Shown here: positions 8,749-17,744 of the stretch, piece after piece
How positions within the stretch are numbered: the stretch's first letter is position 1
Layout of the letters: each line of letters begins with the position of its first letter
Source of the DNA: Lachnospiraceae bacterium P6B14
GTDB taxonomy: Bacteria > Bacillota > Clostridia > Lachnospirales > Lachnospiraceae
Direction: 5' to 3'
DNA: 64,000 nt
Assembly (NCBI GenBank): GCA_000687695.1
Contig: JHWZ01000010.1
Coordinates: forward strand, 1-64,000
Program-made: the position numbers and the translations under genes
Notes under the pieces: generated by a model
Told to the model about the DNA's origin: nothing
What the model saw: the letters and a program-made list of their open reading frames with translations, nothing else
Databases searched by the model: none

Positions 8749-9046
8749 CTGAAACCTCCATAACAGTTATCTGGGGCATAACGTTATCCCCGAATATCTC
8801 ATAAAATACAGCAAATCGATCATGATCGATCTGAATCCCATAATGGTCTTCCAAATATTGTACGCTCGGCGGGTACACACCCTCCGTCGCGTAGCAGGTC
8901 ATCACAGACTTTCTCACGGAGTTCTCAAGCTGCTTTAAGCTCTCACCCTCCTGACCGCGTCCGAGCTTCTCGGATGCGAGCACCAAAAGTGCAGCCGCGA
9001 TGAGCGGTACCACTATGATGATTATTGTCTTTACCAGTGTTTTCAT
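8732..9046 (-). CDS. Small membrane-anchored protein of pilus cluster
   Basis: A 104-aa protein with an N-terminal membrane segment (about residues 5-25) and a soluble tail containing CYATEGVYPPSVQYLEDHYG. This Ala/Tyr-Pro-Pro pattern recalls the region following the helix in pseudopilins, but there is no clear prepilin cleavage site. It lies 11 nt downstream of the PilC/GspF-like gene and overlaps the next gene. The role is inferred from position only. Confidence 0.65.
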   Translation of the reverse strand: MKTLVKTIIIIVVPLIAAALLVLASEKLGRGQEGESLKQLENSVRKSVMTCYATEGVYPPSVQYLEDHYGIQIDHDRFAVFYEIFGDNVMPQITVMEVSDEPEG

Positions 9047-9057
9047 AAAAACCTCTT

Positions 9058-10104
9058 TTATCCGATAGATGACATGATATTTACCAGCGGCAGCATAACT
9101 GCTACAAGAATAATACCTACGAGAATTGATGTAATGATAACGATAGTCGGCTCGATCTTTCCAACCTTACGCTCGATATCCATCTGAACAGCGTCATCCA
9201 TACGTCTTGCAATCTCAGCCATGGCATCGTCTGATGTACCTGACTTTGCTCCGAGATCCAGAATACGGCAGTACGATGACTCAAGGATCTTTTCCGCACG
9301 GAAGCTCTCTGCGAGTGGCTCACCACGCTCCAGCCTCTCGAGGCAGGCATTGTATCTTTTCTGAACCCTCGGAGTGGTATCCTGGAACTTCATCGCGGTT
9401 CTGAACGCCTCTTCGATATTCAGTCCTGACTTCATACCCATGGCCATGGCCGACGCAAATCTCGACTCAGCCATACGTCTTGCAAGTCCCTTGCTTCCGA
9501 ATACTTTTTTGTAGAGATTAAGCACTGCCGATCTGCAAACACGACTTCCGGAAAGAAGTGCCGCGAGAACCACGATCACACCGAGGATCACGCAGAGAAC
9601 CGGCATGATGTTGCCAAGGGTGTTTCCAAAGGACAACAAAAACTTGGCCGTACCACTCATGGTGCCGCCTAACTGCTCATATACTCTGTTGAATATCGGG
9701 AGAACCTTTACCAGCAACACTACGATGATCACGAGCATAAGGACCATCAGTATTACCGGATACAGAATCGCGCTGCGGATCTGATTACTGATCTGAACCT
9801 GTCTCTCATAGTAATCCGCTAACGCGCGAAAAGACTGCTCAAGTCGACCGGTCGCCTCACCGGTATCGATCATGTCAGCTACATACTTGGGAAAGCAAGC
9901 AGCCTCACGGATCGCGTCAGAAAATGGACGTCCCTCAGCGACCACCTCAGCCATTGCCTTCAGCATAGCTTTGTTCTTTTTACTCGGCTCGTCCTCAGCG
10001 AGCAGATAAAGACCATCCTCCGTGCCGATACCTGAATGGAGCAGAAGTGACATCTCCAGGCAGAATGCCGACACGTACTCGTTACTCAATACTCTCTTGC
10101 TCAT
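9058..10104 (-). CDS. Type IV pilus/type II secretion inner-membrane platform protein (PilC/GspF family)
   Basis: A 348-aa T2SSF-family protein of normal length. It contains the two repeated T2SSF domains, the first ending before the membrane segment LYPVILMVLMLVIIVVLLVK, a second membrane stretch (MPVLCVILGVIVVLAALL) and a C-terminal helix VIITSILVGIILVAVMLPLV. The repeat motif GMKSGLNIEEAFRTA mirrors the N-terminal LLLHSGIGTEDGL. It forms the membrane platform contacting the pilus ATPase. It is the first gene of the cluster and lies 42 nt after the stop of the transglutaminase-like gene. I see no terminator in that gap, so read-through from that gene's promoter is possible. Confidence 0.92.
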   Translation of the reverse strand: MSKRVLSNEYVSAFCLEMSLLLHSGIGTEDGLYLLAEDEPSKKNKAMLKAMAEVVAEGRPFSDAIREAACFPKYVADMIDTGEATGRLEQSFRALADYYERQVQISNQIRSAILYPVILMVLMLVIIVVLLVKVLPIFNRVYEQLGGTMSGTAKFLLSFGNTLGNIMPVLCVILGVIVVLAALLSGSRVCRSAVLNLYKKVFGSKGLARRMAESRFASAMAMGMKSGLNIEEAFRTAMKFQDTTPRVQKRYNACLERLERGEPLAESFRAEKILESSYCRILDLGAKSGTSDDAMAEIARRMDDAVQMDIERKVGKIEPTIVIITSILVGIILVAVMLPLVNIMSSIG

Positions 10105-10146
10105 AAAACTCTTCCTCTTCCCAAAGTCGCAAACTGTAATGATTCA

Positions 10147-11049
10147 TTAGTAACTGTACTTTGCTTTGTAGTTTTTCTTGTTATTTATATACTTCATCAC
10201 CGTTTTACTTGACTTACCCGTCGAAGCAAAGGTCGGATCCATCAGCTTCCATTGATCGGCTGCCAGATAGATCGCACCGGTGATCCAGCCCTTTTTCTTG
10301 CTATATACGTTGATCCATGCATGGTACTCTTTACCGGTGTAACCGATCACAAGCTTGACCGGAACTCCCTGGCTTCTGAGCATGGCGCTCATCGTCGAAG
10401 CGTAATCAAAGCATATGCCTTTTTTTGATTTGAACAAAGAATCAAGCTTCGGAACATAACCGGCCTTGACTGTCTTTGCTTTGTTGTAATCATACTTGAA
10501 AGTCTTTATGACCCATTTGTAGACCTTTTTCACCTTGGCGAGCTCATCATTTGCCTTTTTGCAAAGGCTCTCAGCCTTCTTGACACATTTCGTGCTCGCG
10601 TTGTAATTCACATACTGGTTCGGCCTGATATAAGGCTGGAACTCATCAGAAAGCGAAGCCTTAAACGATACAGACGCCACCTGAGCATACGTACTTCCGG
10701 ATATATTCTTGAGAACCTTGACCGTGTACGTGCCGTTTCCGTCCGTGAGAGGCATAACCTCATAGCTCGTGTTATAGAGTGTGTATGTAAAGGTGTTCCC
10801 GCCCGGACCTATAACCTGTACCTTCATGGTCTTGTTCGTTTTTTCCGTGTATTTGACATTCACATAACCTGAGCTGGTATTCGAATAGTCAATAACGGCC
10901 CCTCCGCTCTTTTCAACGTGGCTTCCACCGGCTGATGTGCTTTCGATCACTGTTTGTGCCTTACTCTCGGAAGTCTGACCGGTACTTATACATATGCCCG
11001 CAAGAGCCAGCGTCGTTACGCCAAGGATCTTCAGCCATCTTCCCTTCAT
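10147..11049 (-). CDS. Secreted transglutaminase-like (cysteine protease fold) protein
   Basis: About 300 aa with a signal peptide (MKGRWLKILGVTTLALAGICIS) and a C-terminal transglutaminase-like domain. The catalytic triad is visible: Cys in KKGICFDYASTMSAMLRSQG, His in GKEYHAWINVY, and Asp in WKLMDPTFAS. Secreted proteins of this type in Firmicutes are thought to act on cell-wall or surface proteins; the substrate is unknown. The reading frame extends to 11169, but that part overlaps the promoter and a palindrome. The ATG at 11049 has GGGGGAAAGACT just upstream and starts the signal peptide, so I chose it. Confidence 0.88.
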   Translation of the reverse strand: MKGRWLKILGVTTLALAGICISTGQTSESKAQTVIESTSAGGSHVEKSGGAVIDYSNTSSGYVNVKYTEKTNKTMKVQVIGPGGNTFTYTLYNTSYEVMPLTDGNGTYTVKVLKNISGSTYAQVASVSFKASLSDEFQPYIRPNQYVNYNASTKCVKKAESLCKKANDELAKVKKVYKWVIKTFKYDYNKAKTVKAGYVPKLDSLFKSKKGICFDYASTMSAMLRSQGVPVKLVIGYTGKEYHAWINVYSKKKGWITGAIYLAADQWKLMDPTFASTGKSSKTVMKYINNKKNYKAKYSY

Positions 11050-11107
11050 AGTCTTTCCCCCATTCGAAAAAATGATATCTTTATGGTAGTCATAATAATT
11101 CATAGTC

Positions 11108-11136
11108 ATTATACGCTTTTTTCTCAAAAATATCAA
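11108..11136 (-). promoter_or_regulatory. Promoter of the secreted transglutaminase-like gene
   Basis: On the minus strand, -35 TTGATA (11136-11131), a 17-nt spacer and -10 TATAAT (11113-11108), about 60 nt before the start codon. The spacer and -10 lie inside the longer reading frame, which excludes the upstream starts. Confidence 0.8.
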
Positions 11137-11160
11137 GGTCAAACTTATGTCAGTTTGACC
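11137..11160. repeat. Perfect inverted repeat abutting the -35 box
   Basis: GGTCAAACT, 6 nt, AGTTTGACC: 9-bp perfect arms immediately upstream of the -35 element of the transglutaminase-like gene. It could be a binding site for a dimeric activator. It could also be part of a weak terminator for the upstream PQQ-like gene, since on the minus strand it is followed by TTGATATTTTT. Confidence 0.6.
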
Positions 11161-11202
11161 ATTTTTCAAGATTTTTTATCATACACCAATATATTGGGCG
11201 CC

Positions 11203-13014
11203 TTACCTCAGCTTCACACCATAAATCCGACATCCGCGGGTTCCCAAAACCAGTATATCCTCGTATACGGCAGGAGAAGCCTCCACGTTTCCGCTGCCCA
11301 GATCCAACTCACATCTTGTTTTCCCGCTCTTTCCATCGAGCATCAAAAGCTTCGAGTCACTTCTGGCGTATATCACTACGTCCTTGCCGTCCTCATTTGC
11401 GTTGTAGACGCAAACCGGTGATGACCACGTGTACGGGCCCTTCTGCTCCCAGACTTTCTTGCCGGTTTTCTTTTTGAGGGCGACTATGACTCCTCTCGAC
11501 AGCCCACCCGTTTTCGCCACAGTCACGTAGATGTACTTATCAAGCGACCTGTGCCCTACTGCGATCGTCGACTGAACACCACCGGAGTTTCCCTCCACGG
11601 ATTGGCAGTTATATGATGTTTTCCATATGATCTCTCCTGACTCGGCATCTATCTTCCAGATCGGGATATCAGCGGAGGAGGAGCTGCGCCAACCCTTGTG
11701 GAAGGATGTGCTCACATACAGGTAGAGCTTTCCGTCCTCGACCGAAAGAACCGGTGTGGAGTTCGAATCATCAAGTATATCCTGCACCCATGTAAGCTTC
11801 AGCTTGTTTAAATCCAGGCACATCAGATGTCCGCCATTGTCCGCGATATAAAGGTGTCCCTTGTAGATGGCGGCACTGTCCTCCATGCCATACCAGTAGG
11901 AACCTCCTCCGTTACGTTTTCCCTTGTATCGCCACTTTACGATACGTGCGGGTTTCACGGAGATGGTGCCTTTTTTCTCGTTGTATTTCGTATTTAGCTT
12001 GATCAGATATAGTATTCCGTTCTCTCCCGGCTGAATGAGAGTATCCGTCTCGGCATCAACCAGTGACGACGAATCGAAGTAACTCAGGGAACCGCGAAGC
12101 GAGAATGGATCCGCACTTCCGTACTCGTAAAGGACCTTGCACCGGATCAGATCGATGATAAATGCCCTGGACTTGCCTGCGGAGGAATCATACCCGCTAC
12201 CCACGTAGAGAAGCGGATAGCCTCTGGGATCAAGAGCACCCGCGCCCTTAAATACAAATCCCGTATTCATCGGCTCTCGGGTGGCTTTGCCCGAGCGTAT
12301 ATCGGTAAAGTATATGTAGCCGTCGAGGCTCGCATGGATTGCCTCGACGAGATCGTCATCCTTTTTTGCCCACGACTCCATGTTCATGTGCTTTTTGGTC
12401 GCGCGCGGCCACTTTATCAAAAGCGGCTGACCTGTCCAACCGTTTCCGCTCCAGTACTGGCCCGCGATCGTAACAGCCTTGGTCGGAACCTCCCAAAGCT
12501 TTTTCATCTTGTATTTCTCCATCGCCGCCTCGCCGTACGACGGTGTGTCACGGAAGTTGTTTCCGCGGAATGTAAGTACTCCCTCCATCTCCGTGTATTT
12601 ATCTCCCGTGTCAAACTCTATCTCTTCTTTTGCCTTGTATTTTTTATTACCCTTGAGAATACTTCCGTCCACCATGATGTTTGTATACTCCATCATGCGT
12701 GAGGGCTTGGTCTGTCCTGTTGCCTTCGGCTCAAACGAGTCTATGGCATAGGTTGGGTCGATGGTCTCCTCTTCCTGCATATCTGCATCGTTCGACTGAC
12801 CGCTGCCATCCGATTGGTCTGCCTCTCCGTTTTTACCTGAAGCATCCCCCGCATTTCCGCCGTCAGCCAGCTCATCCGACGAACCATCCGCCGTATTATT
12901 GTTCTCTACAGTCTGCTCGACACTGTCACTTTTATCCAACTCCATGCTCAGAAAAATAATCCCGCCGAGCATAGCGAGCGACAGGATCAATATAACTACC
13001 AGTGCTTTTTTCAC
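11203..13014 (-). CDS. Membrane-anchored PQQ-like beta-propeller protein
   Basis: A 603-aa surface protein. An N-terminal membrane anchor (about residues 3-25) is followed by a low-complexity Gly/Asp/Asn/Glu linker to about residue 90. A large domain follows with repeated outer-strand motifs of PQQ/PQQ_2 blades such as WKIDAESGEIIWKTSYN, GVIVALKKKTGKKVWEQ and LLMLDGKSGKTRCEL. Such propellers bind proteins or carbohydrate in the envelope; there is no evidence of actual PQQ binding. It ends with a short Cys-containing tail. It is monocistronic as far as visible, with its own promoter at 13075-13103. No BamB function is claimed for this Gram-positive context. Confidence 0.85.
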   Translation of the reverse strand: MKKALVVILILSLAMLGGIIFLSMELDKSDSVEQTVENNNTADGSSDELADGGNAGDASGKNGEADQSDGSGQSNDADMQEEETIDPTYAIDSFEPKATGQTKPSRMMEYTNIMVDGSILKGNKKYKAKEEIEFDTGDKYTEMEGVLTFRGNNFRDTPSYGEAAMEKYKMKKLWEVPTKAVTIAGQYWSGNGWTGQPLLIKWPRATKKHMNMESWAKKDDDLVEAIHASLDGYIYFTDIRSGKATREPMNTGFVFKGAGALDPRGYPLLYVGSGYDSSAGKSRAFIIDLIRCKVLYEYGSADPFSLRGSLSYFDSSSLVDAETDTLIQPGENGILYLIKLNTKYNEKKGTISVKPARIVKWRYKGKRNGGGSYWYGMEDSAAIYKGHLYIADNGGHLMCLDLNKLKLTWVQDILDDSNSTPVLSVEDGKLYLYVSTSFHKGWRSSSSADIPIWKIDAESGEIIWKTSYNCQSVEGNSGGVQSTIAVGHRSLDKYIYVTVAKTGGLSRGVIVALKKKTGKKVWEQKGPYTWSSPVCVYNANEDGKDVVIYARSDSKLLMLDGKSGKTRCELDLGSGNVEASPAVYEDILVLGTRGCRIYGVKLR

Positions 13015-13074
13015 TTAGTTCACCCCATATTATTCGCATTCGGTACTCCTCGTACCATGTATACAACGCCTTAT

Positions 13075-13103
13075 ATTATCGCACATGCCGTCCTCTCTGT
13101 CAA
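13075..13103 (-). promoter_or_regulatory. Promoter of the PQQ-like propeller gene
   Basis: Minus strand TTGACA (13103-13098), a 17-nt spacer and GATAAT (13080-13075), about 60 nt before the start codon at 13014. It lies back to back with the phosphopantetheinyl transferase promoter. Confidence 0.8.
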
Positions 13104-13116
13104 TGTCAGCGGATTC

Positions 13117-13145
13117 TTGACAAAGGAGGCGGGATTTGGTACATT
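13117..13145 (+). promoter_or_regulatory. Promoter of the phosphopantetheinyl transferase gene
   Basis: TTGACA (13117-13122), a 17-nt spacer and TACATT (13140-13145), divergent from the PQQ-like gene promoter and 40 nt before the start at 13185. Confidence 0.7.
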
Positions 13146-13184
13146 TTTGATAGATTACTATTGTAAGGAAAGTGAGTATCTGAC

Positions 13185-13844
13185 ATGGATAGGATCATAA
13201 AAAACAGCATATTTGCTATAGATGTATCCTCACTTGCTGATCCGGAGATCTTTGACTCCTGCTACAAGGCGATGAGACCTGAAAGACGCGAGCGGGTTGA
13301 CCGAATGCGCTTTGACAACGGAAAAAGACTCTGCCTCGGCGCAGGTGTCGTTATGGAGCACGCTCTTCGGTACGCGGGATGCGACGGGCGCGATGTCGTT
13401 ATCACGCCCGAAGGAAAGCCTACCGTGGAGGGATGTTTTTTCAGCATCTCTCACACCGACGGGGTCGCTGTCTGCGCCGTCTCGGATAAGGAGGTCGGCA
13501 TAGACATCGAACGCCCGAGAAAGCTTACCGATGCCGTGATAAACCGTGCCTTCACCTCTCGAGAGATCGAAATGGCAGGTGATGACAAAGACCGATTCAT
13601 ACTCCTTTGGACCATTAAAGAGAGCGTGATGAAGTGGTTTGGTCTGGGGCTTTCTCTCATGCCGGAGTATATAGATATACTTATGGATGACGAAATAAAA
13701 GTCACTATACTTGACCACCCCGATCTTAACTCCCAAGCAGGTACTCTTCATTTTTCCACATACCGCCATGATGATTACCATATCACGGTCTGCTCATCGT
13801 ATGAAAACTACGCCGGGCAGATCACGTGGATCAACCCGGCGTAA
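13185..13844 (+). CDS. 4'-phosphopantetheinyl transferase (Sfp-type)
   Basis: Transfers the phosphopantetheine arm of CoA to a serine on carrier proteins. The 219-aa length fits the Sfp/Gsp type. Seen are the substrate motif KPTVEGCFFSISHTDGVAVC, the metal-binding GIDIERPRK and the signature LLWTIKESVMKWFGLGL. The start has AAGGAAAG upstream. No carrier protein, NRPS or PKS gene is in the window, so its substrate is elsewhere. The last residues (AGQITWINPA) are encoded by a hairpin sequence that recurs at 19250. Confidence 0.93.
   Translation: MDRIIKNSIFAIDVSSLADPEIFDSCYKAMRPERRERVDRMRFDNGKRLCLGAGVVMEHALRYAGCDGRDVVITPEGKPTVEGCFFSISHTDGVAVCAVSDKEVGIDIERPRKLTDAVINRAFTSREIEMAGDDKDRFILLWTIKESVMKWFGLGLSLMPEYIDILMDDEIKVTILDHPDLNSQAGTLHFSTYRHDDYHITVCSSYENYAGQITWINPA
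13809..13843. repeat. Palindromic repeat, copy 1 (overlaps the end of the PPTase gene)
   Basis: TACGCCGGG and CCCGGCGTA form 9-bp perfect arms around an inner GATC-containing segment. About 27 of 31 central bases match a second copy at 19249-19279. No T run follows on either strand, so it is not a plain terminator. Confidence 0.6.
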
Positions 13845-13872
13845 GTAGTTTGTCTCCTAATAAAAAAACAAG

Positions 13873-16206
13873 CTATTTTATCCTGATAGTAACAGTCTTT
13901 TTGCCTGACTTATATCTGCTGTTTCCTGCAGCCTTCACAGTGATCTTGTAAGTACCCTTCTTACACTTGGACGGTATGGTGACTTTGCCTTTCTTTGATA
14001 CCTTGATACCAGCCTTGGATGCTTTTTTATCTCTTGTATAAGTGACCTTTCCAACAGCCTTTGAGACTCCTATCGAAAAGGCTTTTTTCTTATTGAGTTT
14101 TTTCTTGTAATAAGTCTTGGATGTCACCTTGACCTTGAGCGGGTTTTTGGCAAGCATCGATATACCTGAGCCTCTGTTGTAGAGTATCTTGTCCAAATAC
14201 TGTATCTTGCCATCGGATAGCTCTTCTATCTCCGGGATATCGACCGGGAGAGTTCCGGTATAATCTCCGTATCCAAACATCGGCTCTATGGCTGCTATGA
14301 TATTGGCATTGTATGCACTGATGTTGTTAGTCTGTGTGTTTCTGGCGGTAGGATCGGTATCGGTCCCCGTAGACAGATATGAAAGAACCACAGCATCTGC
14401 ATCCGTATATCTCGCTATATCATAAGGCAGATGTCTTGAGAGCAGTATCTTCCTGGCATTTGCCTTCGAAGCGGCTTCAAGCAGGGCACTTGTCCTGATA
14501 TATCCTTCGTTTTCGGCATAAAGCTGTGCCTTGCCTGTCATCATATGAGCTATGATCACGGTATCCGCCTGACTCACCGCATTTTCGAGTTCCTGATAGT
14601 TCTCGTTGTTATAATAATACCCGATAGTTATCCTGAGGGCGGAGCCGGGATTTCCTGTCTTCTCGCCATTTATAAGATCATTTACATACACATCATCAGC
14701 GATCAGACCCTTTGCTTTCAGCTCGCTGATCACGTATTTGACAGCGGGAAGATCACAATATCTGCCTGACTTATCTCTGGTTGCAAATACTATATTTCCA
14801 TTTTTTATCGGCAGAGCTTTGTTTTTATTTTTTACGAGAGTCACGGCTTCTTTTGCTATCTTCATCTCCTCTGTGTGATGTGCATCGGAACCCACTACAG
14901 CCTTTGCATTACTTATGATGGTATCAAAATCTGTATTTGGATCATAATCCAGGATCCCGTATTTTTCTTTCATCGACAGAACGCGTGTAACACTCTCGTC
15001 TATCCTCTTTACCGGGATCTCCCCTGCCTCGACCTTGGTTATGATAGCGGCTATATAATCATCATAAAACTTCACCGCATCGTCATTTGTGATGTCAAGA
15101 GGAAGCAACAGGATATCGACTCCGGCATTCAGTATCTCCTTTGCTATATTGGCTTTGCATTCTACTGAACCCTTCTCTCCTTCAACGAAGTTTGCGTCAG
15201 CGATGCCTGCCATCTCCAGCGCATCTGTCACAACTACGCCCTGAAATCCCATCTCGTCTCTGAGTATTTCTGTGATCATCTTGTGGGACATAGTCGCAGG
15301 ATAGCAGCCGGTAGTACCGTCTGCATATGTATGTGTATCATCCACTTTGGGAAACATTATGTGAGCAGTCATGATCATATCCGCGCCCGCATCTACTGCC
15401 TTCTCAAACGGTATAAACTCATTCTTTTTAAGCTCATCAAGCGTCTTATCAACAGATGTAAGTGACGTATGTGTATCTGTCCCCGTATCTCCATGACCGG
15501 GATAGTGCTTATATGTCGATATCACTCCACTGTTATTTAGTCCATCGGAATAACTGATACCAAGCTCAGATACAAGCTCCGGATCATCCGAGAAAGATCT
15601 CACTCCTATGACAGGATTGGATGGGTTGTTATTGACATCAATATCCGGGGCAAAATCAGCGTTGAAACCAAGCGCCGCTATCTCTTCTCCAAGTACCTTC
15701 CCTGTAGCATACGCATTCTTCTTGGCGTTTTTGCCTGTGGCGCCTATAGCCATGCTCCCGTTCATGCGTGTACCCATCGAAAATCGCAATACAGCACCGC
15801 CTTCCTCGTCGATCGGCATAAGGTACGGGATATGCGCAGACGCATCTGTCTGTGAATTGTTCTTCTGAAGATCATAGACAAGCTTCGCTGTCTGCTCGGA
15901 AGAATCTATATTATCTCCATAAAGTATCACGCCGCCATACTGATGGTTTCTCAGAGCCTTGGCTGTCTCCGGAAACCTGTCAAGATCCTGTACTTTTTTA
16001 TCGTCCCATTTTCTGATCGCAGGGACGATAAGCTGAGATACCTTCTCATCCATCGACATACCGGCTACGATAGCAGCTACACGGCTTACCTGTACACCGG
16101 AAGCGTCATCAGTCCTGAACCCAACCAACAATGGCGACAGGATCAAAGCAAACGCTACAGCCAGTGCACCTGTTCTTTTGAGCAGACCCGTTTTTTTCAT
16201 ATTCAT
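13873..16206 (-). CDS. Secreted glycoside hydrolase family 3 enzyme (beta-N-acetylhexosaminidase-like)
   Basis: About 777 aa: signal peptide, GH3 N-terminal TIM-barrel domain, GH3 C-terminal domain and a Lys-rich Ig-like tail (KKGKVTIPSKCKKGTYKITV) probably used for surface retention. The NagZ-type loop YKHYPGHGDTGTDTH, which supplies the His/Asp acid-base dyad, and the nucleophile region GVVVTDALEMAGI are both present. Likely activity is release of N-acetylglucosamine from peptidoglycan fragments or glycans. GGAGGT (16216-16221) touches the upstream ATG at 16215 and is 9 nt from the ATG at 16206, which I prefer. It lies 16 nt after the zinc-ribbon membrane protein gene, so it is likely co-transcribed with the ATPase pair. 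Confidence 0.9.
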   Translation of the reverse strand: MNMKKTGLLKRTGALAVAFALILSPLLVGFRTDDASGVQVSRVAAIVAGMSMDEKVSQLIVPAIRKWDDKKVQDLDRFPETAKALRNHQYGGVILYGDNIDSSEQTAKLVYDLQKNNSQTDASAHIPYLMPIDEEGGAVLRFSMGTRMNGSMAIGATGKNAKKNAYATGKVLGEEIAALGFNADFAPDIDVNNNPSNPVIGVRSFSDDPELVSELGISYSDGLNNSGVISTYKHYPGHGDTGTDTHTSLTSVDKTLDELKKNEFIPFEKAVDAGADMIMTAHIMFPKVDDTHTYADGTTGCYPATMSHKMITEILRDEMGFQGVVVTDALEMAGIADANFVEGEKGSVECKANIAKEILNAGVDILLLPLDITNDDAVKFYDDYIAAIITKVEAGEIPVKRIDESVTRVLSMKEKYGILDYDPNTDFDTIISNAKAVVGSDAHHTEEMKIAKEAVTLVKNKNKALPIKNGNIVFATRDKSGRYCDLPAVKYVISELKAKGLIADDVYVNDLINGEKTGNPGSALRITIGYYYNNENYQELENAVSQADTVIIAHMMTGKAQLYAENEGYIRTSALLEAASKANARKILLSRHLPYDIARYTDADAVVLSYLSTGTDTDPTARNTQTNNISAYNANIIAAIEPMFGYGDYTGTLPVDIPEIEELSDGKIQYLDKILYNRGSGISMLAKNPLKVKVTSKTYYKKKLNKKKAFSIGVSKAVGKVTYTRDKKASKAGIKVSKKGKVTIPSKCKKGTYKITVKAAGNSRYKSGKKTVTIRIK

Positions 16207-16222
16207 CACAATCATACCTCCG

Positions 16223-16687
16223 TCATGTTCTCCTCACGAACTTCTCTTTGCAGTTCGGGCACGTGATCTCTATCTTTCCTTTTCCCCTCGGCACACGAAT
16301 AGTCTTTTTACAAACGGGGCATTTGAACAACTCTTTGCCCTCTCGGCGCGCCTGCTTACGTTTATTCCTAAATGAGTTCGGATCCCTGAATCTGTATGTC
16401 CACTCAGTGAATCTCTGATTCTCCTCCGTTCTTTTTGCGATATTCGTTGAGAAGAATCGCAAGACAAAAACAATCACGCAGGCCATCTCAAGCCCGAACA
16501 TCACCGAGAAAACCATCCTCGACACGATGCCGCTCGTGCCAATCGGTGTCAGAAAGCCACCGATCCTGAATACGAGAGACAGTATCACCCGTATAAAGGC
16601 TAACGCCAGATACACGATAAATACGGCAATATTCAATCGATCCAACTGCCCGTATCTTCCATACATGAATCTTCTTAACCAGTTCAT
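16223..16687 (-). CDS. Membrane protein with C-terminal zinc ribbon
   Basis: A 154-aa protein with two membrane helices (about 18-40 and 57-80), a basic linker (KRKQARREGKELF) and a C-terminal zinc ribbon CPVCKKTIRVPRGKGK...CPNCKEKF, which may bind Zn2+ on the cytoplasmic side. Its ATG overlaps the stop codon of the ATPase gene (ATGA), so the two are translationally coupled. It is a common but uncharacterised Lachnospiraceae type; function unknown. Confidence 0.75.
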   Translation of the reverse strand: MNWLRRFMYGRYGQLDRLNIAVFIVYLALAFIRVILSLVFRIGGFLTPIGTSGIVSRMVFSVMFGLEMACVIVFVLRFFSTNIAKRTEENQRFTEWTYRFRDPNSFRNKRKQARREGKELFKCPVCKKTIRVPRGKGKIEITCPNCKEKFVRRT

Positions 16688-17730
16688 CTATCCATATACT
16701 CCTTATTGTGAACAAATACATCAAACCTTGGCAACACAAATGAGATTTTCCCATACTGCGAGACATCAACGATACCTTTTCTTTTCAAACGGTCTCTATA
16801 AACGGAAAACTCATTTGAATCCATATTTAGGCTTTCCCTAAGTTCCTTTACCTTGGCATCGCCTAGTTTTCCAACACAGATAACAATACTTCTATCCTTC
16901 GGTGACAACTCCGACCAAATCTTCTCATATACGTATTCTGACATATACAGGTCAAAATCAGCCAACAGATCTTCGTCCGACTGTTCACCCTGCTCCCACC
17001 TGATGTATCCCAGCACCTGGAATGCAAACGGGTATCCTTTTGTCCATGAAGCCAGCTTTTCGGCTTCCGACGTGTCTATATCAAATACCTTTGTATACAC
17101 CTTTCTCATCGCTGTAAAATTGAGCGGCTCCAAATACACCTTTGGTGTCCGATACAGAAAAGTGAGGGATTTATCATTCTGGAGATTATACAGATTTTCA
17201 TACAATCCGGTCATTACAAGAAAAACCGGATACTCTCTACGTATCAGTATCTGAAACTCGCTGACGAAAGGGCGGACAAAATCATTTCCTACTACCTCAT
17301 CCATGAGAATCAAAACATGCTTACCGGCTTTCTTTATCTGATCAAGCATCCTCTCTATGGCCGTCTCAAGATCCGATACCGGTGTAGCTTTCTCTATCGA
17401 AAGGCCAATTCCTAATAATGAAAGATCTATCTTTGCTTTGACAAAAAGGGAACTCATACCCGGAAGCTGGTATAGTTTGGCCGCAAAACTCCGCAAAAGA
17501 TCCGTTTCCGGATTCAATTCTATAGCGTACCAATCATCCTCTTCTTCCATCTTGCTGTAAAGCAAAGTCATCATGACGGTCTTTCCCGAGCCTCGAACAC
17601 CTGTGATCATATACGCCTGACTCGAGGGATCCTCATCCATGATGTCCTCTACCAGGTCGTTTACCTGTGATAGTCTTGGAATGAACTGGGTTGGCTTTTT
17701 CCCAAAGGATAAGGTAAAAGGATTCTTCAT
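16684..17730 (-). CDS. P-loop ATPase (COG1672-like) with C-terminal winged-helix-like domain
   Basis: A 348-aa AAA/STAND-like ATPase. Walker A is MITGVRGSGKTVMM (about 43-56) and Walker B is HVLILMDEVVGND (about 139-151). The C-terminal part, KVKELRESLNMDSNEFSVYR followed by a basic DRLKRKGIVDV, reads like a winged helix-turn-helix. It could be a DNA-binding NTPase switch. Directly upstream lie phased 10-bp repeats (17745-17814) that would suit autoregulation. It is coupled to the zinc-ribbon membrane protein and followed by the GH3 gene. The ribosome site is GGGAGAG. The physiological role is unknown. Confidence 0.75.
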   Translation of the reverse strand: MKNPFTLSFGKKPTQFIPRLSQVNDLVEDIMDEDPSSQAYMITGVRGSGKTVMMTLLYSKMEEEDDWYAIELNPETDLLRSFAAKLYQLPGMSSLFVKAKIDLSLLGIGLSIEKATPVSDLETAIERMLDQIKKAGKHVLILMDEVVGNDFVRPFVSEFQILIRREYPVFLVMTGLYENLYNLQNDKSLTFLYRTPKVYLEPLNFTAMRKVYTKVFDIDTSEAEKLASWTKGYPFAFQVLGYIRWEQGEQSDEDLLADFDLYMSEYVYEKIWSELSPKDRSIVICVGKLGDAKVKELRESLNMDSNEFSVYRDRLKRKGIVDVSQYGKISFVLPRFDVFVHNKEYMDR

Positions 17731-17744
17731 GTATGCACTCTCCC

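Noticed and set aside
10105-10146. c-di-GMP riboswitch before the pilus cluster
   Set aside because: The gap is only 42 nt and shows none of the conserved riboswitch core.
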